From Lysinibacillus fusiformis (GTDB lineage Bacteria > Bacillota > Bacilli > Bacillales_A > Planococcaceae), in assembly GCF_003049525.1 (NCBI RefSeq), contig NZ_PYWL01000002.1, positions 716,862-780,861 of the forward strand: a stretch of 64,000 bases of DNA. The letters run 5' to 3'. Position numbers and translations under genes: made by a program. Each line of letters starts with the position of its first letter. The first letter of the stretch is position 1. Under the pieces are notes generated by a model. The model did no database searches and had not been told where the DNA came from. It was given only the letters and a program-made list of their open reading frames with translations. Shown here in pieces: positions 58,960-64,000 of this stretch.

Positions 58960-59946
58960 TCATTCTACCTTTATAATTTTTTCTGGTTTTACATTAAATG
59001 TGTAACCACCGTTTATTGATCTTCCTTTATTATCCACAGGTCTTACAGTTACACTAAACTCTGTTCCATATTCTGCTTCGTATTTACCAGAACCTATTAT
59101 ATTTACTGTATTTCCATCTGAATTAGATGAGATATTGTGAAGCTTTTCAAATTTTGAAGCTTTTTCTACGATTTGATTGAAATGTAAATCATAGTAATAT
59201 GATTTACTTATATCTCCTGTTTGAGGATCAAAAACAAAAACCCCCTGATCACGACCTGACACTTTAGTTAGGAGTTTTACATTTCCTTTTGCTTTAACAG
59301 TATTTAAATTTACAAGAACTTCTACAGTTGAATGTGCTGGAACTTTGATGTTCTGTGGACTTGCGATATACGTATAACTTTCCGTGTTTGTTGTACTAGA
59401 TGTATCTGAAAAATTATATTCAGCAGATAATTCTATACCCGTTTCTCCTACAAATGGAATTTGAAATTTCGCACTAGCTTTGGTTCCAAATTTAAAACCA
59501 TGTGTAGTTGAATTAGAAACAGAATTTGAAATCATTTTTGAGAAACTATTTGTAGATAGCGTTTGTTCTTGATCTGTTATATTAGTTAAAGTTGTCTTAC
59601 CAACAAATATACTTGTTGAATTAGTGTGGCTAGGGGAACCATCTGCCTCTACTGAAAATTGTTCATATTTAACACCATAATATCCCATATGATGATATGT
59701 TGAGTTTGTAAACAAATATATCCCTGGAACAAGAAGGTTTTTCCCAACAATTTCCGTAGCATTAAAAATTGGATCTTTCCAATCTAATATCGTATGAGCT
59801 TTGACTTCCCTTTGCAAATTATTCTCAGAAGTATTAATTTGATCTGCACTAGCCAAACTCGGTGATGATATAGCAAGTGTTGTCCCCAAAGATGCAATAG
59901 CAGCTATAGTTAATGTTTTCTGTACTATTTTTTTATTCTTTCTCAT
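58960..59946 (-). CDS. ETX/MTX2-family secreted pore-forming toxin, second gene
   Basis: 328 residues; ATG 59946 with AAAAGGAG nine bases upstream. Signal peptide (IVQKTLTIAAIASLGTTLA, cleavage near ASA-DQ). Same aerolysin-like architecture as the protein at 55102: STSIFVGKTTLTNITDQEQT, LSTNSFSKMISNSVSNSTTH, the Ser/Thr hairpin region ELSAEYNFSDTSSTTNTESY, then SPQNIKVPAHSTVEVLVNLN. The C-terminus (YEAEYGTEFSVTVRPVDNKG) is longer. The two proteins share the fold pattern rather than close identity, and lie on opposite strands, so they are not a recent duplication. No terminator of quality seen to its left. Confidence 0.85.
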   Translation of the reverse strand: MRKNKKIVQKTLTIAAIASLGTTLAISSPSLASADQINTSENNLQREVKAHTILDWKDPIFNATEIVGKNLLVPGIYLFTNSTYHHMGYYGVKYEQFSVEADGSPSHTNSTSIFVGKTTLTNITDQEQTLSTNSFSKMISNSVSNSTTHGFKFGTKASAKFQIPFVGETGIELSAEYNFSDTSSTTNTESYTYIASPQNIKVPAHSTVEVLVNLNTVKAKGNVKLLTKVSGRDQGVFVFDPQTGDISKSYYYDLHFNQIVEKASKFEKLHNISSNSDGNTVNIIGSGKYEAEYGTEFSVTVRPVDNKGRSINGGYTFNVKPEKIIKVE

Positions 59947-61117
59947 TCATATCTTCTCCTTTTAAATTCTTTTTACTACGAGAATATAATACCTGCAATT
60001 ACAAAAATAAACAAATATGGTATTTTTTTAGCTAAATATTATAAAATAAGTATATTAACACATCTGGATCTATGTATATAAGATAGCAAATTATGCAACT
60101 ATGAAGATTCTTATTATTTTCTTTACTTTTAAGAGGTCAAGAGACTTCTTTTTGTCACAAAAAATTCTATAATTAGCAAATAAATAAAAGTTTTCCACAA
60201 CAATAACTATTAGATTTTTGTTGTCTGAACATTTCTAAGACAAGATAGTTCATACACTTTGAAGCATTTTTGTGTAAACTTTAAATCACTATAATAAGAC
60301 ATCTTTGTATCCATGTAGTTGCTAGGTAAGCAATCTTTAATGATTAAAAAGGCTTTAGGCCTAAGTATCTACAAGTTCATGTCTATATATAATTGCAACA
60401 TTAAAAATGTAAAGTAGGGGCAACCGCCTGTCCCCGACAAACATGTAACTAAATCTCTAATGTACTAATTACCCTTCTACCTGCTTTTGAAGAAGGACTA
60501 GATCAACTGAGGGACTTTTATCTTGGTATTGACGATTATATAAGTAAGCTGTAACGGAGAGGACATATAAACAGCAATCTTGATTCAGCAGATCATTTAA
60601 GCCTGAATTAGAATGGATGAGTTTCCTAAACAAAACGAAGTTCCATACAGTAGTACTCAGGGAATTCTAGTATAATGACCACAGAAAAAGGCAGAAGGGG
60701 AAATGGAATGAAAACTGAGTATAGCATTACAGTAAGGTTACGATGTTACTAAAGAAGCAAGGCTCATGATTACGGAAACCAAAGAAATGTTCGTGAAATT
60801 GTACGAGGTGAGGAAGTTCTAGAATTCATAATGAAGTCCTCCCTTTCAAGTAGATAGTGGAAATATAAAAATGCTTTACGTGGTTTGTGTCATGAATTCT
60901 GATATCCTCCCCGTTAGGTAGACAGATTTCTGTCTATCAATTGGGAGATTTTTTCATGTCTAAAAAATCATTTACTGTCCATACAAAATTAACGTCTCAA
61001 AAACAAGAGTAAGTTCCAATATATGCATTTTTTAAAGCCCCATTTAAGTTAAAGTTATCATACTGATTGACTAATAGGGATAGTATCATTTGCTCAACAA
61101 AGTGAAGAGGGACCTTC
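59947..61117. other. Intergenic region with coding remnants and one hairpin
   Basis: No intact gene. Near 60700-60830 the pieces MKTEYSITVRL and, one frame on, GYDVTKEARLMITETKEMFV look like a frameshifted gene start behind GGCAGAAGGGG, not recognised. The long spacer also holds the promoters of the leftward toxin gene. Confidence 0.35.
60907..60956 (+). terminator. Hairpin with T tract, possibly an IS end
   Basis: CTCCCCGTTAGGTAGACAGA pairs with TCTGTCTATCAATTGGGAG (two mismatches) followed by six T and an ATG (60957) that runs 18 codons (MSKKSFTVHTKLTSQKQE). The palindrome-plus-ATG layout repeats that at 1811-1862, so it may be another IS end remnant rather than a terminator. Confidence 0.4.
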
Positions 61118-62245
61118 TTACTTTTTAGCTCCTTCATCCTTGATGAAAACATGAATATTAAATTTTTTAATTGAATGTTCAGTAATGGAATTTAATTTAT
61201 CTACAGTCCATGTTTGGGGCTTGAAGCGATAAGCCTTTTCCGAAAGATTGAATATATCGGATTTTATTTCCAGCCCTTTAGTAAAGGTACTTTGAAACTG
61301 CATTAATATCATATTTTTAATCTCTTTTTCAATTGTTTTATTGCTAATATTTTTTGGATTTTCTGTGATTGAGGCTTTTATTTCTAAATTTATAATATAT
61401 TTTGGAATTGTATCATCCACAGTTTCTATATGATATTTTATATTATCAATAAACATCGAAACTGATTTATCTTTTATAGATAATTTCATGTTATTAAAAT
61501 CCTTATTAAACCAATCTAGCCCTGAAAGTTCTTCTTCCTTTATCCAACCATTGAATTTTTGTCGTGAAAGAAAATAAGCACCACTTATTTTTAAAATATT
61601 TTTAGATTTATTATCCTCCATCCAATAATCTTCACTAATTTTTATTGTAGGAACCATAATTGATCCAACTGGTTCATAATATCTTTTAATCATGTCTTGT
61701 ACAGTACTGGTTGAGATGAATGAATTGAAGAATAATTGTTCATTTGGATCATAAGGAAATGTTAATATTGGCGGTTTGTAAAAGAGACCATGTACATTCA
61801 TTATCTCTTTAATATCATCTTCTTCATATCCATAAGCTAAAGTATTATAACGTAGATAATAATCCCTACTAAAAAAATCGAAAAATTCATCCAAATGACC
61901 ATCCAATATATTTTTGGAAATAAAGAAAGTTTGTATATGACCATAATACAAAGGGTTAACAGAATTCTTTTCTATATCATCGATTGCTCCCTGAATGGTT
62001 TCACCTTCTCCATGTCCAACAACAATTGGAGCAGGCTCAGATGCAATGCCAGGATCTGAGCCCGCAACATTGGTAAATCCGAAAGCTTGAAAATATACAT
62101 GATACATATCATTTGAATAATCTATACCAAGAGCGGTAATATAAACTTCACTTTGTATTTCCTTCGTACCTAAACAGCCACCTAGAACAAATAATAAAGG
62201 CAAAATGAATGTTATTTTGAATGTGGAAGTATAGTAATAGGTCAT
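61118..62245 (-). CDS. Spore germination lipoprotein, GerC subunit
   Basis: 375 residues. Lipoprotein signal ending in the lipobox LGGC (Cys near residue 24) anchors it to the outer face of the inner spore membrane. The Ger(x)C family is clear: EVYITALGIDYSNDMYHVYF, FFDFFSRDYYLRYNTLAYGY and the final VKINKSIT-like segment. Third gene of a leftward B-A-C operon; C subunits are required for function of GerA-type nutrient receptors. Confidence 0.9.
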   Translation of the reverse strand: MTYYYTSTFKITFILPLLFVLGGCLGTKEIQSEVYITALGIDYSNDMYHVYFQAFGFTNVAGSDPGIASEPAPIVVGHGEGETIQGAIDDIEKNSVNPLYYGHIQTFFISKNILDGHLDEFFDFFSRDYYLRYNTLAYGYEEDDIKEIMNVHGLFYKPPILTFPYDPNEQLFFNSFISTSTVQDMIKRYYEPVGSIMVPTIKISEDYWMEDNKSKNILKISGAYFLSRQKFNGWIKEEELSGLDWFNKDFNNMKLSIKDKSVSMFIDNIKYHIETVDDTIPKYIINLEIKASITENPKNISNKTIEKEIKNMILMQFQSTFTKGLEIKSDIFNLSEKAYRFKPQTWTVDKLNSITEHSIKKFNIHVFIKDEGAKK

Positions 62246-62275
62246 TTATAAGCTCCCTTCTGCTGAAAAAAACAG

Positions 62276-63676
62276 TCATTCTTTTGTTTTAATTCTAAAT
62301 GGCATTTTAAGAAAACTTTTTATAAGATCAGGAATACTTACTTTATAAAATGTAGAAAGGTAAGGCTGCCCGAAACTTTCTAATGACGAGATATATGTTA
62401 GGAAAAATAACACACTTAAAACAAAGCCATACATTCCAAAAAAGGAGGCAATTATTAATACAGCAACTCTTATTAAAAATACATTTCCTAATATATTTTG
62501 ATTAATTAATGTATAGCTAGATATAACGGTAAGTGCCCCAATTACTAAAGTTGATGGTGATGTAAATCCTGCTCTTATAGCAGCATCCCCAACTATTAAG
62601 CCTCCTAAAACTGCAATAGTTTGACCTACAGCTTTAGGTAAGCGTATGCCCGCTTCTCGAAAGAGGTCAAAAAAAATGAGCATAATAAGAATTTCGAACG
62701 AAGAAGACACGGGTAGTCCAATTTTAGAAGCAGATATTGAGACTAGTAAGGGAAAGGGTAGCTGGTTAAGTTGATGGACAGTTAATGCAATCCAAAACCC
62801 AGGTAAAAATATACTTGTTAATAAAGAGGTAACCCTTAAAATTCGGGAAAAACTCACAAATAAAAAATTCATTTGATCATCTTCAGGTACTTTCAAAATA
62901 AGTAATAAATTTACGGGTCCAATTAAACAGCTTGGACTTCCATCTACCAATATGACAAAACGGCCTTTATTGAGGGAACTTACTACAAAATCTGGCCTTC
63001 CTGAATAATCCAGTAGGGGGAAGAGTGTCAACTTATCATAAAGTAATTCTTCAATATGATAACTACTTGCAATATTATCTACTTTTATTTTATTTAGTTT
63101 GCTTTGTACATTCTTTAAAGTATTTTGATCAATATAGTTTTCAATGTAGAGCAATAAAACTTTTGTTTTACTGGTGTCGCCAATTGTAAAATCGTCACTT
63201 GATAAATTTTTACTTTTTAATCTCATTCTTATTAAAGAAACATTTGTATCTATATTTTCAACAAACCCATCTCTGGGTCCTCTTAATGAGACTTCCATAT
63301 TTGATTCTTCAATGGATCGTTCAGGAAGTTTAGCTAAATTGGTTGAATATAAGCTATTTGATGGAACATGGAAATAATATAAAAAACCTGAGAAAATTTT
63401 GCTATTAATTTCATCTGTCTTTGTTCGGTACTCTTTGATCTCCTGTACTTCTATATAACGGTTTATAATTTCAACATCATGTAAATGTCCGTGTTCAGCA
63501 AGGAATCTAATATTTGGTAATAATGAATTCAAAAAAAGTACACTATCAACTAAACTATGGCAATAGACAAATATAACTTCATGTTTTTCATTATTGAACA
63601 TATAGAATTTACTACTTACCGTTATATCTGATTGGTGGTCAAATTCTTTATAAAAAAAATCCTTATTTTCAGTCAA
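62276..63676 (-). CDS. Spore germination receptor, GerA subunit
   Basis: 466 residues; TTG start at 63676, with GGGAG ten bases upstream and overlapping the gerB-like stop by eight bases. N-terminal soluble half with the family signature SNMEVSLRGPRDGFVENIDT and DGSPSCLIGPVNLLL; the C-terminal half has five or six membrane helices (LLTSIFLPGFWIALTVHQL; AVGQTIAVLGGLIVGDAAIR, conserved). Forms a nutrient-gated channel in the spore inner membrane with the GerB and GerC subunits. Length is normal. The specific germinant is unknown. Confidence 0.92.
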   Translation of the reverse strand: MTENKDFFYKEFDHQSDITVSSKFYMFNNEKHEVIFVYCHSLVDSVLFLNSLLPNIRFLAEHGHLHDVEIINRYIEVQEIKEYRTKTDEINSKIFSGFLYYFHVPSNSLYSTNLAKLPERSIEESNMEVSLRGPRDGFVENIDTNVSLIRMRLKSKNLSSDDFTIGDTSKTKVLLLYIENYIDQNTLKNVQSKLNKIKVDNIASSYHIEELLYDKLTLFPLLDYSGRPDFVVSSLNKGRFVILVDGSPSCLIGPVNLLLILKVPEDDQMNFLFVSFSRILRVTSLLTSIFLPGFWIALTVHQLNQLPFPLLVSISASKIGLPVSSSFEILIMLIFFDLFREAGIRLPKAVGQTIAVLGGLIVGDAAIRAGFTSPSTLVIGALTVISSYTLINQNILGNVFLIRVAVLIIASFFGMYGFVLSVLFFLTYISSLESFGQPYLSTFYKVSIPDLIKSFLKMPFRIKTKE

Positions 63677-64000
63677 TATGATGAACTCCCTTTTGCTTTT
63701 TTTCTACTACATAGAAAACAATCATAAAAAAGAATAAAAATAAAAAAATAAAAAGGAGATAAGCGCTTTTTATAAATGACAAAAAATCAGAAACAGACCA
63801 AGGGATTAATAATCCTATTGTTAAGCATAAATAACCAACAATTAATACGAATTTTCGATTTTGAAAGAAGGACGACACAATATACATAAATAAACATATA
63901 CGAATAAAAGCCATTGATAATATTTGGAGAACAGATAAAGAATCTAATCTTGTAAAGTACTTACCAAATGACAAAACTCTCCATTGCTCGTTTATAGGAA
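63669..64000 (-). CDS. Spore germination receptor, GerB subunit (C-terminal fragment)
   Basis: 110 codons visible; the gene runs off the right edge. C-terminal part of an amino-acid/polyamine-transporter-like subunit with hydrophobic helices (VLQILSMAFIRICLFMYIV; FVLIVGYLCLTIGLLIPW; YLLFIFLFLFFFMIVFYVV). The stretch EQWRVLSFGKYFTRLDSLSV is typical of Ger(x)B. B before A before C is the gene order I recall for gerX of pXO1, different from the A-B-C order of chromosomal gerA. Confidence 0.8.
   Translation of the reverse strand, partial: PINEQWRVLSFGKYFTRLDSLSVLQILSMAFIRICLFMYIVSSFFQNRKFVLIVGYLCLTIGLLIPWSVSDFLSFIKSAYLLFIFLFLFFFMIVFYVVEKKQKGVHHID

Overview
The window looks like part of a large plasmid, or other conjugative accessory DNA, from a spore-forming Bacillaceae, most likely the Bacillus cereus/thuringiensis group or Lysinibacillus. 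The pointers are strong Firmicutes ribosome binding sites, low G+C, a spore-germination receptor operon in the order B-A-C, two secreted ETX/MTX2-type toxins, a VirB/VirD4 conjugation set of Gram-positive type, and many decayed insertion sequences (ISL3, IS110, IS3). From memory, the B-A-C order matches the gerX operon of the anthrax plasmid pXO1. No replication initiator, partition locus or integrase is visible, so plasmid versus integrative element cannot be settled from this window.

Layout. 1-16.4 kb is a mosaic of small cargo operons and gene debris: a truncated NADH dehydrogenase-like gene joined tail to tail with a truncated small gene; a GNAT acetyltransferase; a TetR repressor coupled to a DUF418 membrane protein; a MocR-type regulator divergent from an epimerase-MFS pair; a broken IS110; and a visibly more G+C-rich block (10.4-15.8 kb) holding an alpha/beta hydrolase, a secreted beta-lactamase-fold serine hydrolase and a two-component system. 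A glucose-dehydrogenase pseudogene ends this part.

16.4-52 kb is one long plus-strand conjugation region. It opens with a promoter region carrying 22-bp direct repeats and a leader with a terminator hairpin. It then encodes two almost identical 53-residue pilin-like peptides, a VirB2-like peptide, a Toprim protein, three TadE-like pseudopilins, the VirD4 coupling ATPase, a Tad-type pilus motor (TadA/VirB11-like ATPase with TadB- and TadC-like membrane proteins), a Fic toxin and its antitoxin, an S-layer-anchored protein, a 685-residue exported protein, VirB6-, PrgI/VirB3-, TrsD-, VirB4- and VirB8-like proteins, and a lysozyme-NlpC/P60 wall hydrolase. A hairpin-rich oriT candidate follows, then three small DNA-binding-like proteins, a MOBL/MobP2-type relaxase, an ArdC-like protein, a frameshifted DNA methyltransferase and topoisomerase III. 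Seven copies of one stem-loop (GGATTC(A/G)CCA ... TGGTGAGTCC) punctuate this region.

52-64 kb is AT-rich and gene-poor: a Cys-rich probable spore-surface protein, IS3 debris, two ETX/MTX2-type toxin genes on opposite strands with a motif-degenerate Fic protein between them, and the gerB-gerA-gerC operon running off the right edge.

How it fits together. The relaxase and accessory proteins would nick at the candidate oriT, VirD4 would feed the DNA to the VirB4/VirB6/VirB8 channel, and the wall hydrolase would open the peptidoglycan. The unusual part is a Tad/Flp-like pilus motor with its own pilins and pseudopilins interleaved with that channel. Several genes of the module have a shortened tandem paralog directly downstream, and one of these is a clear scar of a collapsed tandem duplication.
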